Assembly: GCA_016185245.1 (NCBI GenBank)
Contig: JACPNZ010000005.1
Span: 62,001-126,000, forward strand
Length of the DNA stretch: 64,000 nucleotides
Source: Hyphomicrobiales bacterium
GTDB taxonomy: Bacteria > Pseudomonadota > Alphaproteobacteria > Rhizobiales > Aestuariivirgaceae
Direction of reading: 5' to 3'
The notes below the pieces were generated by a model. That model saw nothing but the letters and a program-made list of their open reading frames with translations. It did not search any database and was not told the DNA's origin. Both the position numbers and the translations under genes were made by a program. Below are positions 1 to 8,906 of the stretch, in pieces. Position 1 is the first letter of the stretch; each line of letters starts with the position of its first letter.

Positions 1-29
1 TGTGTCGCGGCCCGGGGAGAGGGTTGCGA

Positions 30-1073
30 TCAGGGAACCGGGGTGATCGGGTCGGCGGGAGCCTTGAGATTGCCCCAGAAGCGCGCCTCGTCGACGTTAG
101 CCTTGGTGATCGCCGCACCCGGAATCTTCAGGTTCGGACCCCAGGATTCGATGGTCAGAACCGAGTCAAGCCCGAGAACCTTGTAGGTGCCGGCCTTGAT
201 TTCCTGCTTGTTGACGACCTTGTCGGCGAACATGGCGATGGCCGCGGCCTGGGCATAAAGCGGCTGTTCGACTTCCACCTGCTCCCAGCCCTTGCGGATG
301 AGATCGAGACCGACTGGCGCGCCGTTCGAGGAGACCAGCAGCACATCGCCCGGCTTCTTGCCCTTGGCTTCCATGGAGGCAACGGCAGCCACCGCCAGAT
401 GGGCGGCATGAACGAAGATCAGGTCGATGTCGGGATTGGCGACGAGCTGGTCGGCGACGATCGTTCCGGCGTTGGAGGCTTCCCAGTTCATAGCCGGCAG
501 CGAGATGATCTTCACATCCGGGAAGGCCTTCATCTTCTCCTCGAAGCCCTTCTGGATGTCGAGGGTGTAGGGATCGGACGGGTCGCCCAGGACCTGCAGG
601 ACCTTGCCTTTCACCGCGCCGTTCTTGGCCTTGAGCAGGATCTCGATCTGATCGGCCGCGACTTGGCCGATCTCGACGGTGCCGGCGACCGAGGTAAAGT
701 CGATCGGCGTCGCCGTGATCTGGCGGTCGAACACCATTACCGGAATGCCGGCTGCGCGGGCCTTCTCGACCGAGGGCTGGAGCGCATTGAAGTCAACGGC
801 TGCCAGAACGATGGCCTTGGGCTTCAGATTGATCACATCGTTCATCTGGCTCTGCTGCAGGTCGGTCTTGTTGTCGGCGTTGAGCGTCACCGGCTCGTAG
901 CCGACCTCTTTCAGGAACTTCTCGATGGCCGACACCGACTCGGTCTGGAACTCATCCAGAAGTGTCGGCACCATGTAGTAGATCTTGCCCTTCGATTCCG
1001 CCATGGCGGGCGACAGCAAGGCCGCGGCACCCAGTGCCGCGACGGCGGCAATCGTACCCAAGATTTTCTTCAT
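30..1073 (-). CDS. Sugar ABC transporter substrate-binding protein (RbsB/CUT2 type)
   Basis: This is a periplasmic receptor that would capture a sugar and deliver it to a CUT2-type ABC importer. It is 347 residues, normal for the family. A Sec signal peptide ([15 protein letters not shown], cleavage near AMA-ES) is followed by a periplasmic-binding-protein fold with the typical RbsB-like stretches [20 protein letters not shown] and LVSSNGAP. It lies 16 bp downstream of the ATPase gene on the same strand, so the two should be cotranscribed with the ROK gene. No permease is seen; transcription continues towards the left edge, where it is probably encoded. The substrate cannot be read from sequence. 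Confidence 0.9.
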   Translation of the reverse strand: MKKILGTIAAVAALGAAALLSPAMAESKGKIYYMVPTLLDEFQTESVSAIEKFLKEVGYEPVTLNADNKTDLQQSQMNDVINLKPKAIVLAAVDFNALQPSVEKARAAGIPVMVFDRQITATPIDFTSVAGTVEIGQVAADQIEILLKAKNGAVKGKVLQVLGDPSDPYTLDIQKGFEEKMKAFPDVKIISLPAMNWEASNAGTIVADQLVANPDIDLIFVHAAHLAVAAVASMEAKGKKPGDVLLVSSNGAPVGLDLIRKGWEQVEVEQPLYAQAAAIAMFADKVVNKQEIKAGTYKVLGLDSVLTIESWGPNLKIPGAAITKANVDEARFWGNLKAPADPITPVP

Positions 1074-1089
1074 TTGACGTCTCCTTCTT

Positions 1090-1878
1090 TCACGATGGTT
1101 GTGGACCGTTCGGTCTCGTTGTTGGCGATTGGCTGGCGATCGGTTCGCCGATGATCAGCCGCTCGGCCTCTTCCGGGCTGGTGGCGGCGCGAGGTAAGTT
1201 GCCGGCCACCTCGCCACGCCGCAATATGATGATGCGGTCGGCGACCTGGAAAGCCTGGGCCATGATATGGGTGATGATGATGACGCCGATGCCCTGGGCG
1301 GCGATGCGCTTGACCATGTCGAGGCCGCGACGGGTCTGCTCGACGCCCAGGGCGGCGAAGGGCTCGTCGAGCAGCACCAGCTTGCCGCCCCAGTGGACAA
1401 AGCGGTTGAGCTCGATTGCCTGGCGCTGACCGCCGGAGAGATGTTCGACATTGATGCGCAAGGACGGAATTCTGGTGCCGGCGCTGGCCATGGCGCTCGC
1501 CACCACGGCCTCCATCTCGCGTTCCTGCAAAATGGGAATGCCAAGGTACTTCCTGACGATCTCGCGGCCCATGAAGAAGTTGGCGACGACATCGACATTG
1601 GCGCAGAGCGACAGGTCCTGATAGACGGTCTCGATGCCGGCGGCCTTGGCTTCGGCCGGCGAGGCGAAGAGCCGGTCCTGGCCTTCGTAGATGAGGCGCC
1701 CGGAAGTGGGTGCCAGACCGCCGGAGATGATCTTGACCAGCGTCGACTTGCCGGCACCATTGTCGCCGAGGAGCGCCACCACTTCGCCGCGACCGATCTC
1801 GAAGCTTACGTCTCGCAGCGCCTCGATGGCGCCGAAGCGGTGGGAGATGTTGTCCAGTCTGAGGAGTGGCTCCACCAT
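1090..1878 (-). CDS. Sugar ABC transporter ATP-binding protein, single-domain CUT2 type
   Basis: This cytoplasmic ATPase of 262 residues would energise the sugar importer whose receptor is encoded just downstream. Walker A is GDNGAGKST, the Q-loop region reads TVYQDLSLC, the signature is LSGGQRQ, Walker B is [12 protein letters not shown] and the switch His is in IIITHIM. It has one nucleotide-binding domain, like FrcA-type ATPases, rather than the fused double domain of RbsA. The segment after the signature reads [13 protein letters not shown] where AIAIARAVxxxxK is usual, a mild divergence. The start is 2 bp from the stop of the ROK gene, which indicates translational coupling. Confidence 0.9.
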   Translation of the reverse strand: MVEPLLRLDNISHRFGAIEALRDVSFEIGRGEVVALLGDNGAGKSTLVKIISGGLAPTSGRLIYEGQDRLFASPAEAKAAGIETVYQDLSLCANVDVVANFFMGREIVRKYLGIPILQEREMEAVVASAMASAGTRIPSLRINVEHLSGGQRQAIELNRFVHWGGKLVLLDEPFAALGVEQTRRGLDMVKRIAAQGIGVIIITHIMAQAFQVADRIIILRRGEVAGNLPRAATSPEEAERLIIGEPIASQSPTTRPNGPQPS

Positions 1879-1880
1879 GG

Positions 1881-3056
1881 TCAGGCGGCCCTGGTCCGGC
1901 TGAGCACGGGATCGCGTGCCGGGCCGGCATCGTCGCGGGCGAAGAGAAGGCCGAAGCGCGGCGACAGGACGCCGGCAACGGCGAGTGCCGCAGCACCGCG
2001 CAATACCGCCCCCGGTCCGGCGAGCGAGCGGGTGACCCGCGGCGCTGTTCGGTCGCGCCGCTCGGAAATGGAACTGGGCAAGGGCTCGGCCGCGGCCAGC
2101 AGGCGCCCGAGAAGCTCGTCCGGCGCCAGACCGCCGATGATGATGGTTTCCGGGTCAAAAAGATTCTCAATGGTGGCGATGGCGGCCCGCAGCAATGGTG
2201 CGGTCTCGGCGATCCAGCCATCGGTGCCGATGACCGGCGCGCGCCGGTCATGGGCTTCGAGCGACAGATAACGTTCGAGACAGCCGCGATTGCCACAGGG
2301 ACAGGCCTCGCCGCCGGGAACCAGGGATATGTGGCCGATCTCGCCGGCATTGCGGAAGGCACCGCGCACCGGCTGGCCGTCCTGCACCTGGCAGCCGCCG
2401 AGGCCGACGCCGAAATAGAGATAGTAGAAATCGCGGAAAGCCCGGCCGGCGCCATAGAGGCGTTCGCCGAGGGCAGCGGCCGCATGATCCACCTCGATGA
2501 AGGACGGCAGCCCGGCCACCGCTTCGAGCGACTCGGCGATCGGGAATTCCTGCCAGCCCTCAAGCGTCGTTGGCCCGACGAAGCTCATCGCCTCGACATC
2601 GAAGGGCCCTGGCATGGCAAGCCCAACGCCCAGCATGCGCCCGCCCGGCCGCAGGGCGCGAAATCGGGCGACGAACCCGGCGATCTCCTCCAGCGCCCTG
2701 GCCGGCGCCAGATGGGGAATGTTGCGCCGGTCGCTGGCGATCACTTCGCCGGCGATGTTGATCAAGGCCGCCTCGATGCCGAATGGTGTCACATGGACGC
2801 CGATGGCAAACCCGCCGTCGGGATTGATCGCGAGGCTGGTGGCGGGATAGCCGCGGGCCTTGCGGGCCTGGCGCGAACCCGCCACGAAATTCAGCTCTTC
2901 CAATTCCCGGATGATGTTGGAAACGGTCTGGACCGTGAGGCCCACGTGGCGGGCGATGTCGCCGCGGGCGATGGGCCCGTGCAGCCGGATGGTTTCCAGC
3001 ACGATCCGCCGGTTATAGGGCCTGCCGAACTCCTGATTGGTCCCCTTGAGCGCCAT
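1881..3056 (-). CDS. ROK-family transcriptional repressor
   Basis: This is a sugar-responsive DNA-binding regulator of 391 residues. An N-terminal winged helix-turn-helix (about residues 15-65, including GDIARHVGLTVQTVSNIIREL) precedes a ROK sugar-kinase-like domain. The ROK zinc motif is intact as CPCGNRGCLE at residues 252-261, and the glycine-rich GVGLGG and GEIGH stretches are present. It is the first gene of the operon with the ATPase and binding protein, so it probably senses the imported sugar and controls its own operon, as FrcR- and XylR-type proteins do. A purine-rich ribosome site (GAGGTGAGG) precedes the ATG at 3056. The inducer is unknown. Confidence 0.88.
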   Translation of the reverse strand: MALKGTNQEFGRPYNRRIVLETIRLHGPIARGDIARHVGLTVQTVSNIIRELEELNFVAGSRQARKARGYPATSLAINPDGGFAIGVHVTPFGIEAALINIAGEVIASDRRNIPHLAPARALEEIAGFVARFRALRPGGRMLGVGLAMPGPFDVEAMSFVGPTTLEGWQEFPIAESLEAVAGLPSFIEVDHAAAALGERLYGAGRAFRDFYYLYFGVGLGGCQVQDGQPVRGAFRNAGEIGHISLVPGGEACPCGNRGCLERYLSLEAHDRRAPVIGTDGWIAETAPLLRAAIATIENLFDPETIIIGGLAPDELLGRLLAAAEPLPSSISERRDRTAPRVTRSLAGPGAVLRGAAALAVAGVLSPRFGLLFARDDAGPARDPVLSRTRAA

Positions 3057-3092
3057 GTTCCGCCGCCCTCACCTCGCGAAGCTAATCACGGG

Positions 3093-3127
3093 CCAAAAAT
3101 CAAATCAAATGGAATTATTAAAATTTG
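3093..3127 (-). promoter_or_regulatory. AT-rich candidate promoter/operator of the ROK operon
   Basis: A conspicuously AT-rich stretch lies about 40 bp before the ROK start. It contains CAAAT (3106-3110) facing ATTTG (3123-3127) around AATTATTAA. ROK repressors usually bind AT-rich palindromes at their own promoters, so this is the likely control site. The half-sites are short and the assignment is inference. Confidence 0.35.
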
Positions 3128-3547
3128 CACTGTTCCGGCGGCAGCCATCTTCTGCCGCAAGTGGCGACACCGGCTGGGTTGCGGAGGGATCCCGGCGCAC
3201 CTTCGAAAACCCTCTGGGCAGAAGTGCTCGAGACAAAACGCCGTCTCGATATCTGCTTCGTGACACTCATTGACGTGCACGCGACCAGCGAGCCCGTGGA
3301 AGGGGAGGCAATTCGGGCCGCCAGAGACGCGGTGACTTGGCTTCTACGGAATGCAACCGAACTTGCAGTGCTGGTGAACAACTACCAGCGGCAACAGCTA
3401 ACACAAGCGCTGGAGACTCTCGATGATGACGACCAGAATTCAGCGGAGGCCACCGTGTTGCGGGAACAGCTCACAGCACTGCACCATCCGGTTAGAGTCA
3501 TCATTGATCGGGTAGAGCCGACCGTCCATGGCGGCATATATCTCTAG
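3125..3547 (+). CDS. Hypothetical protein, start uncertain
   Basis: I do not recognise this reading frame. The longest version starts at a TTG and gives 140 residues, but the first 30 or so look non-coding. A GTG at 3224 would give a 107-residue protein that looks genuine: amphipathic and rich in Asp, Glu, Ala and Leu (ARDAVTWLLRNATELAVLVNNY, here shown only by its ends ARDAV and LVNNY), with no signal peptide or membrane segment. It lies in the low-GC accessory segment and is followed after 12 bp by a hairpin terminator, which supports it being a transcribed unit. No function can be suggested. Confidence 0.45.
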   Translation: MHCSGGSHLLPQVATPAGLRRDPGAPSKTLWAEVLETKRRLDICFVTLIDVHATSEPVEGEAIRAARDAVTWLLRNATELAVLVNNYQRQQLTQALETLDDDDQNSAEATVLREQLTALHHPVRVIIDRVEPTVHGGIYL

Positions 3548-3559
3548 TCGCCATCCTCA

Positions 3560-3590
3560 GAAGGAGGCGCGGCATGACCGCGCCTTCTTC
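3560..3590 (+). terminator. Hairpin terminator after the hypothetical gene
   Basis: The 13-bp stem GAAGGAGGCGCGG / CCGCGCCTTCTTC has one G-U pair and a CATGA loop, followed by TTTGCCTT. The T-run is short, but the stem is strong and sits directly after the stop at 3547. Confidence 0.6.
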
Positions 3591-3699
3591 TTTGCCTTGC
3601 CAGCTTTCGCTCATCCCGCCCGACTCACTTCAGCACCGTCTTATTGACTCGCGCTAGGCAATGAGCTTTCACTTATGCAGCGATTCTTAGGAGGACGAG

Positions 3700-3987
3700 A
3701 TGGAGATATCTCTGGTCACGATTCCGACGATTGTTGGGGCGACAATTGGAATGGCGCTCTTCGGTGCGATCATCGCTTGGATCATCCGGAAGGCTTCAGG
3801 AATTCGCTTGGTGCCGTCTTACGCGGCCGGAGTATTAATTATGACTTTCATTGCCCCGCAATTGGCTGTTTGGGGAAGCGATGGCACGGAGACATACGCC
3901 GGACAATGGTTGATTTATGCAGTCGGCGGTCTACTGGGATTTCTCATCTTGATCTTAACCGCAAGAAGGAAATCTCCAGCCCAGTAA
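3700..3987 (+). CDS. Small membrane protein, unknown function
   Basis: The 95-residue product has three likely membrane helices (about residues 5-28, 40-56 and 66-87) and a short basic C-terminus (ARRKSPAQ), so it should sit in the inner membrane. A near-perfect ribosome site, TAGGAGG, ends 6 bases before the ATG and fixes the start. Base composition is lower in GC than the flanking chromosome, consistent with an acquired gene. I do not recognise the family. Confidence 0.65.
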   Translation: MEISLVTIPTIVGATIGMALFGAIIAWIIRKASGIRLVPSYAAGVLIMTFIAPQLAVWGSDGTETYAGQWLIYAVGGLLGFLILILTARRKSPAQ

Positions 3988-4010
3988 GATCGTGAGAGCA
4001 TCTTCCGGCA

Positions 4011-4241
4011 ATGTCGGATCAAGAGTGGGACAAGCTCAAACCGGAATCGATCTGGCACTCAGGATTCAACCCGCACCAAGACAGCCCGCGGCAGCGGCCG
4101 CGCTCTTTTTTTTCAGTTGTCGCGTTGATATGCTGGATTTGCATTGCACTACTCGTCCAGCCCGGTCCACTTACCAGCATCATGTTCCGCGACCGCGTCT
4201 TCAATGGTCCTGGCCGCTTTTTCCAGCCGTTCAGAATGTGA
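4011..4241 (+). CDS. Possible small membrane protein
   Basis: The 76-residue frame begins MSDQEWDKLKPES and contains one clear hydrophobic helix (SFFSVVALICWICIALLV) near residues 33-50. The amino-acid make-up looks protein-like. Against it, there is no obvious ribosome site, a hairpin with a T-run falls inside it, and its last 93 bp overlap the opposite-strand gene ending at 4149. It may be real and overlap convergently, or be chance. Confidence 0.3.
   Translation: MSDQEWDKLKPESIWHSGFNPHQDSPRQRPRSFFSVVALICWICIALLVQPGPLTSIMFRDRVFNGPGRFFQPFRM
4087..4113 (+). terminator. Candidate intrinsic terminator
   Basis: CGCGGC (4087-4092) pairs with GCCGCG (4097-4102) across an AGCG loop. An eight-T run at 4106-4113 follows, after CTC. 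It would end the transcript from the small membrane protein gene at 3700-3987. Confidence 0.5.
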
Positions 4242-4736
4242 ATCGTCCGATGATCCGGGCCGAAGCGCATATCTGGCTTTCAATTCAACCGACAACTTGA
4301 GACCAGTTCGACCAAGACGAACGAATTGCCGCTTTCGCTCTTGGAACCATTCTTCGTAGTCAGGCGGAGACGCAAATTCCCCCATGGCCGATACTCGACT
4401 TTTTGCAACGGCTAAGATCGAAGAAATTGACAGGGCTCTGTAGGTAAAATCTGAGTCCATTGACTTCCAATCAACATCTTCGGCAAACGATGGGCTATCC
4501 GGCATATCTTCCAGTGCCTCAAGTTCCTCCTGCCCATGATCACGTGGAACATACTCGCCTTCGTCTTCTACCACAGCAACACAGCGTTCAACGAAGTCAT
4601 CCAAGGCACACACAATTCGAATCGCGGCATAGTTGGCGTGGCGTTTGGTGCTTCGCCGGTCTTTTATCAAATCGCCGAGAATCGAGAGCCCTGCGCCAAA
4701 ACAAACGCCAATAAATCCCCAAATTGCCTCGCTCAT
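4149..4736 (-). CDS. Hypothetical protein with one N-terminal membrane anchor
   Basis: The product is 195 residues from the ATG at 4736, which has a GGAG about 10 bases upstream; a TTG at 4754 would add six residues. An N-terminal hydrophobic helix (IWGFIGVCFGAGLSILGDL) anchors a charged, mostly helical cytoplasmic part rich in Glu, Asp and Ser, with a basic WFQERKRQFVRLGRTG stretch. The topology resembles small accessory proteins of islands and prophages, but I do not recognise a family. It is the only minus-strand gene in the accessory segment. Confidence 0.65.
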   Translation of the reverse strand: MSEAIWGFIGVCFGAGLSILGDLIKDRRSTKRHANYAAIRIVCALDDFVERCVAVVEDEGEYVPRDHGQEELEALEDMPDSPSFAEDVDWKSMDSDFTYRALSISSILAVAKSRVSAMGEFASPPDYEEWFQERKRQFVRLGRTGLKLSVELKARYALRPGSSDDSHSERLEKAARTIEDAVAEHDAGKWTGLDE

Positions 4737-4920
4737 GCAAATTGTCTCCGCCAATGCACCGGATCAACCCCTGCATCCGCCACCCGCTCCGCTCGGTTGC
4801 CGCACGTCCAACCTCGAATACCCCCGCCCCAATTTCGTTTCACTCATTGAAGCCCACATTAGTGCTCGCCTGTGTCAGAATGTCGCTGCATCACCAATTC
4901 GCGATAGCTATAAGCTTGGG

Positions 4921-5121
4921 ATGGCGAAAATCTCTTTCAAACAGGCGGACGTTAGCAGGGCGATCAAAGGCGCCCGTGCGGCAGGACTTGACGTGAGTCG
5001 CGTCGAGATAGAGTCTAGCGGGCGCATCATCATTTTTCCGAGGGGTGCAGAAGCACCCACTCCGGAAGGTGAGCTAGACAGGTGGATAGCAGCAAATGCG
5101 CGTCAGACTGAAGGGCATTAA
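4921..5121 (+). CDS. Small excisionase-like protein upstream of integrase
   Basis: The product is 66 residues and starts MAKISFKQADVSRAIKGARA. Short proteins of this type (a helical KQADVxRAxKGARAAG start followed by VEIxxxGRIxI) are common directly upstream of tyrosine integrases in alphaproteobacterial islands and prophages. They probably act as recombination directionality factors or accessory factors, although that role is inferred from position. The 3' end overlaps the integrase start by 26 bp in another frame, which argues for translational coupling. An upstream in-frame extension to 4633 exists but looks non-coding. Confidence 0.7.
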   Translation: MAKISFKQADVSRAIKGARAAGLDVSRVEIESSGRIIIFPRGAEAPTPEGELDRWIAANARQTEGH

Positions 5122-6142
5122 CAAGGCTTGCGTAAAGCTCGCGGACGGCACTCGCATCACCTATTGGTATGCGTGGCGTGGGGGTCCCCGACTTGAAGGA
5201 CAGCCCGGAACATCGGAATTTGTGGCGTGCTACAATGCCGCCATTGCGGAGAAGGTGAAGCGACCCGCTGGCACCCTACAATCCATAGTTGATGGATTTG
5301 AGCGAAGTGCCGAATATGCGCGCCTCGCACCGAAGACGAAGCATGACTATGACCGCTACCTGGCGCAAATTGAAACCCGCTTCGGAAGCTTCCCTCTTTC
5401 CGGACTCAGGGATAGGCGCTCAAGAGCGATCTTCAAGGAATGGCGCGACGAAGTTGCCGAGCGTTCGCTGCGGACGGCCGACTACGGCTGGACCGTTTTG
5501 GCGCGCATTCTGTCCTGGGCATATGACCGTGGGCTGACCGAGGCAAACCCATGTGAGCGTGGTGGACGCCTTTACAGTAACAGTCGCGTGGATTCCGTTT
5601 GGACCGAAGACGACGAAAATCGGTTCATGGCGAAGGCTTCCGCGGCACTCAAGCTTGCCCTCATGCTCGCCATCTGGACCGGACAACGGCAAGGCGACCT
5701 ATTGCGCCTTCCGTGGGCAGCATATGACGGCAGCAGGATCACACTCCGGCAGCGGAAGACCGGCACTCGAATGGTGATCCCTGTGAGTGCTGCTCTCAAG
5801 GATGCACTGGACGATGCCGCTAAGACGAAAAAGAGCACAATCATCCTCACCAATCAGGACGGGCACCCATGGACCGAAAGCGGCTTCCGGGCGTCATGGC
5901 GGAAGGCCTGCATCAAGGCCAGCATAACCGGCCTGACATTCCATGACATTCGCGGCAGCGCTGTAACCCGGCTCGCCATCGCAGGCGCGACAGAGGCGGA
6001 AATTGCCAGCTTCACCGGCCATAGCATGAATGACGTTCGCTCGATCCTTGACGCCCACTATCTGCATCGTGACCCCAAGCTTGCCCAAGCTGCAATTCAC
6101 AAGCTGGAAGCGAAGAAACGGGGAACAGAAGTTTCAAAATGA
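5096..6142 (+). CDS. Tyrosine recombinase / phage-type integrase
   Basis: This 348-residue site-specific recombinase has an N-terminal SAM-like DNA-binding domain (about 58-150) and a C-terminal catalytic domain (about 165-335). The catalytic set is visible: Arg198 in TGQRQGD, His283 and Arg286 in FHDIRGS, His309 in TGHS and the nucleophile Tyr322 in DAHYLHR. All key residues are present, so the enzyme is probably functional. It reads towards the tRNA-Lys 3' end 58 bp downstream, the expected attachment site. It is coupled to the small excisionase-like gene that overlaps its start. Confidence 0.93.
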   Translation: MRVRLKGINKACVKLADGTRITYWYAWRGGPRLEGQPGTSEFVACYNAAIAEKVKRPAGTLQSIVDGFERSAEYARLAPKTKHDYDRYLAQIETRFGSFPLSGLRDRRSRAIFKEWRDEVAERSLRTADYGWTVLARILSWAYDRGLTEANPCERGGRLYSNSRVDSVWTEDDENRFMAKASAALKLALMLAIWTGQRQGDLLRLPWAAYDGSRITLRQRKTGTRMVIPVSAALKDALDDAAKTKKSTIILTNQDGHPWTESGFRASWRKACIKASITGLTFHDIRGSAVTRLAIAGATEAEIASFTGHSMNDVRSILDAHYLHRDPKLAQAAIHKLEAKKRGTEVSK

Positions 6143-6200
6143 ACCTCAAAACGCCCTTTGAGCGTCCATCACCCCAACCGAAAAAGTATAATGAAATCAT

Positions 6201-6276
<76 letters not shown>

Positions 6277-6294
6277 GTCCCATGAAGGACGTGC

Positions 6295-6314
6295 GGCCCC
6301 GTAGGGACGGGGCC
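6295..6314 (-). terminator. Hairpin downstream of leuA
   Basis: GGCCCCGT / ACGGGGCC is a perfect 8-bp stem with a 4-base loop, between the leuA stop and the tRNA 5' end. There is no T-run on the leuA strand, so it is a weak or factor-assisted terminator at best. Confidence 0.4.
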
Positions 6315-6350
6315 GACGGCGGGGTTCCTACAGCGCCCGCCCGCCCTTGT

Positions 6351-8594
6351 CTACTTCCTTTTCAGCGCCCGGTTGACGCCTGAAACCACCGCCTTGAGCG
6401 AAGCGACCGCCATGCTGGTATCGATGCCGACGCCATGCATGCTCTTGCCGCCAGGCAGGCGCAATTCGACATAGGCTGCGACTTCAGCACCGGCCCCCGT
6501 TCCGATCATATGCTCACGGTAGGAGGCGAGCTCGAAGGCAAGCCCTGAATCGCGGCGGATGGCATCGACAAACCCGGCCAGCGGCCCGGCGCCGTACCCG
6601 GTGATGGTCCGGGTGCCGCTGTTGTGGGTGACCCGCGCCGACACCTCTTGCGCCTTGCCGCCCGATCCCTCGCCCGGCGTGTCCAGCGCGATGAAGCCAT
6701 AGTCGCCGGTGCCATCGAGATATTCCGACTCGAAGGCCCGCCAGATCTGCTCGGGCGACGGCGTTCCCGGCAGCGTCTCGATCACGCGGCTGAATTCGCC
6801 CTCGAGAACCGGCGGCAGTTCGAGGCCGTGGCCGCGCTTCAACACCGAGGCAACCCGGCTGGTGACGGCGTGGGGTTCGAGTGTTGCCGGTGCGGCCGCT
6901 GCGCCCTCTGGCGCCGGCCCCCGCTTGAGCCCCCGGTTGACACCCGAGATGACTGCCTTGAGCGAAGCCGCCACGATGTTCTTGTCGATGCCGGCGCCAA
7001 AATAGGCCCCGCCATCGGGGAAGCGCAGCTCCACATAGGCAATTGCGGTTGCGTTGGCGCCGGTGCCAAGCGCGTGCTCGCGGTAATCGATGAGATCGAA
7101 AGCGATGCCGGTTTCGGCACGAAGGCCGGCCACGAAACCGGCGACCGGGCCGTTGCCGTGGCCCGAGATGGTCTTGAGCTTGCCGTCTACGGTGATCTCG
7201 GCGGTCAGCGTCTGGTCGTGCGAATGGTCGCTGTCATACTTGCTCTTGTGCTCGATCAGCTCGTAGCGGCCGTTGGCGTCGAGATATTCCTTCTCGAAGG
7301 TTTGCCACAGGCGCTCGGCGGGAAGCTCGACCCCTTCGCCGTCGGCGATCGCCTGCACCAGCTTGGAGAATTCGATCTGCAGCCGGCGCGGCAGTTCGAT
7401 GCCGTGCTCCTTCTCGAGAATATACGAGATGCCGCCCTTGCCCGACTGGGAGTTGATGCGAATGACCGCCTCGTAGCTCCGCCCCAGATCCATCGGGTCG
7501 ATCGGCAGATAGGGCACTTCCCAAAGGGGCGAGTTGGACGCCGCCATGGCCTTGAAGCCCTTGTTGATGGCATCCTGGTGCGAGCCCGAGAAGGCGGTGA
7601 AGACGAGATCGCCGGCGTAAGGGTGGCGTGGATGAACGGGGAGCTGGTTGCAGTATTCCGCCATGCGCACCAGGTCGCTAATGTTGGAACAGTCGAGCCT
7701 GGGATCGATGCCCTGGCTGAACAGGTTCATGGCCAAGGTCACCAGGCAGACATTGCCGGTGCGCTCGCCATTGCCGAACAGCGTGCCCTCGACCCGGTCG
7801 GCACCGGCCATCAGGGCAAGCTCGGTTGCCGCCACCGCGCAGCCGCGATCATTGTGGGGATGCAGCGAATAGACGATCGAGTCGCGGCTCTTGATGTTGC
7901 GGATGCACCATTCGATCTGGTCGGCGTAGACATTGGGGGTCGCCATCTCGACCGTCGAGGGCAGATTGAGGATCAGCTTTTTTTGCGGTGTCGGCTCATA
8001 GACGTCGATCACCGCCTCGCAGATCTCCTTGGCGAAATCGAGCTCGGTGCCGGTGAAGCTCTCGGGCGAATATTCATGGCGCGTCACCTGTTCCATGCCG
8101 TATTCGCGCTCCAGCCGGCGGATCAATTTGGCGCCATTGACGGCGATGTCGATGATGCCCTTGCGGTCGAGCTTGAACACAACGCGACGCTGCAATTCCG
8201 AGGTCGAGTTGTAGAGATGCACGATGGCGCTCTTCGCGCCCTTCAGGCTGTCGAAGGTGCGGCGGATCAGTTCCTCGCGCGCCTGGGTCAGGACCTGGAT
8301 GGTGACGCCTTCCGGAATCTTGCGGTTGTCGATCAGGTGGCGGACGAAATCGAAATCGGTCTGCGAGGCCGACGGGAACCCCACCTCGATCTCCTTGAAG
8401 CCCATGCCGATCAAAGCGGTGAACATCCGCATCTTGCGGTCAAGCCCCATGGGCTCGATCAGCGACTGGTTGCCGTCGCGGAGGTCGACCGAGCACCAGA
8501 CGGGAGGAGTGGCAATGGTGCGGCCGGGCCACTGTCGGTCTGGCAGGTCGATGGGCGGAAAGGCGCGATACTTCTCGTGCGGATTGATCATCAT
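6351..8594 (-). CDS. leuA: 2-isopropylmalate synthase with duplicated C-terminal regulatory module
   Basis: This is the first committed enzyme of leucine synthesis; it condenses acetyl-CoA with 2-oxoisovalerate in the cytoplasm. The HMGL-type catalytic barrel is at about residues 30-310 (DLRDGNQSL at 38-46, metal motif HPHNDRG at 245-251, GNGERTGN at 274-281). Uniquely, the region that follows is present twice: residues about 392-558 and 583-747 align throughout, each with an EYLD segment, a GxGPxAGFV segment, a YREHxxGTGA segment and an SLKAVxSGVNR end. The usual LeuA dimer/leucine-binding domain occurs once, so the 747 residues are about 170 longer than expected. The start was placed at [12 protein letters not shown] by family; the frame stays open upstream but that part is leader. 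Confidence 0.93.
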   Translation of the reverse strand: MMINPHEKYRAFPPIDLPDRQWPGRTIATPPVWCSVDLRDGNQSLIEPMGLDRKMRMFTALIGMGFKEIEVGFPSASQTDFDFVRHLIDNRKIPEGVTIQVLTQAREELIRRTFDSLKGAKSAIVHLYNSTSELQRRVVFKLDRKGIIDIAVNGAKLIRRLEREYGMEQVTRHEYSPESFTGTELDFAKEICEAVIDVYEPTPQKKLILNLPSTVEMATPNVYADQIEWCIRNIKSRDSIVYSLHPHNDRGCAVAATELALMAGADRVEGTLFGNGERTGNVCLVTLAMNLFSQGIDPRLDCSNISDLVRMAEYCNQLPVHPRHPYAGDLVFTAFSGSHQDAINKGFKAMAASNSPLWEVPYLPIDPMDLGRSYEAVIRINSQSGKGGISYILEKEHGIELPRRLQIEFSKLVQAIADGEGVELPAERLWQTFEKEYLDANGRYELIEHKSKYDSDHSHDQTLTAEITVDGKLKTISGHGNGPVAGFVAGLRAETGIAFDLIDYREHALGTGANATAIAYVELRFPDGGAYFGAGIDKNIVAASLKAVISGVNRGLKRGPAPEGAAAAPATLEPHAVTSRVASVLKRGHGLELPPVLEGEFSRVIETLPGTPSPEQIWRAFESEYLDGTGDYGFIALDTPGEGSGGKAQEVSARVTHNSGTRTITGYGAGPLAGFVDAIRRDSGLAFELASYREHMIGTGAGAEVAAYVELRLPGGKSMHGVGIDTSMAVASLKAVVSGVNRALKRK

Positions 8595-8676
8595 GGGGCT
8601 GGTCTCGGGTTCCGGTCTTAGCTGGGTTGGTGGTGAGTTGTCTCCCCGGAAGGCCCAGGCAATGCCCGGCCGGCCC

Positions 8677-8757
8677 TCAGGGGCAGCTAAGAAGCAGAAG
8701 CCCACGCGGCAGCGGCATGGCTGCGGGAGCGGAACGGAATGGCCGCGCGGTGGACAT
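8677..8757 (-). CDS. leuA leader peptide with four consecutive Leu codons
   Basis: This 26-codon frame starts at 8757 and ends in GLLLLSCP and a TGA. The four Leu codons in a row (codons 20-23, positions 8689-8700) end 95 bases before the leuA start. A regulatory leader for leucine attenuation looks just like this: ribosomes would stall at the Leu run when leucyl-tRNA is scarce. A candidate promoter ends 6 bases before the ATG, so the frame would be translated from the very 5' end of the mRNA. GC-rich hairpins follow but without a T-run, so whether control is by termination or by masking the leuA start is open. Confidence 0.68.
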   Translation of the reverse strand: MSTARPFRSAPAAMPLPRGLLLLSCP

Positions 8758-8763
8758 GAAAGC

Positions 8764-8792
8764 CCTATAAAGCAGCTTGTCCGGCGACGCAA
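8764..8792 (-). promoter_or_regulatory. Candidate leuA promoter
   Basis: On the minus strand TTGCGT (8792-8787) and TATAGG (8769-8764) are separated by exactly 17 bases. The predicted transcription start falls at or next to the leader-peptide ATG. Confidence 0.5.
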
Positions 8793-8871
8793 CCGCGGCC
8801 TGGCGGACCGGTCAACGAGCGGCGAACATGGCGGCGGAATAAGTGCTATTGTCAAAACGTAAATTCAATGT

Positions 8872-8884
8872 CCCGACAGTCGGG
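8872..8884. promoter_or_regulatory. 13-bp palindrome before the small periplasmic gene
   Basis: CCCGAC-A-GTCGGG is a perfect palindrome 9 bp before the AGGAGG of the 8907 gene. It could be an operator or an mRNA hairpin that hides the ribosome site; nothing more can be said. Confidence 0.3.
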
Positions 8885-8906
8885 CCAAGCAGAGGAGGAA
8901 TGGACC

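Noticed and set aside
1..1878. Missing permease in the first sugar operon
   Set aside because: The operon reads out of the window at position 1, so absence cannot be claimed.
3081..3090. AGCTAATC shared with the tRNA-Lys 5' part, considered as a left attachment site
   Set aside because: Only 8 bases match and they come from the 5' half of the tRNA, whereas the integrase side is the 3' half.
4981..4995. GCAGGACT shared with the tRNA 3' region, considered as an attachment repeat
   Set aside because: An 8-base match inside the excisionase-like coding sequence; chance is enough.
8600..8676. Intrinsic attenuator terminator before leuA
   Set aside because: GC-rich hairpins are possible but no T-run follows on the minus strand; called only as a possible structure.
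8595..8855. Longer LeuA start giving 834 residues
   Set aside because: The extra 87 residues are Arg/Pro/Cys-rich, overlap the leader peptide in another frame and do not resemble LeuA starts.
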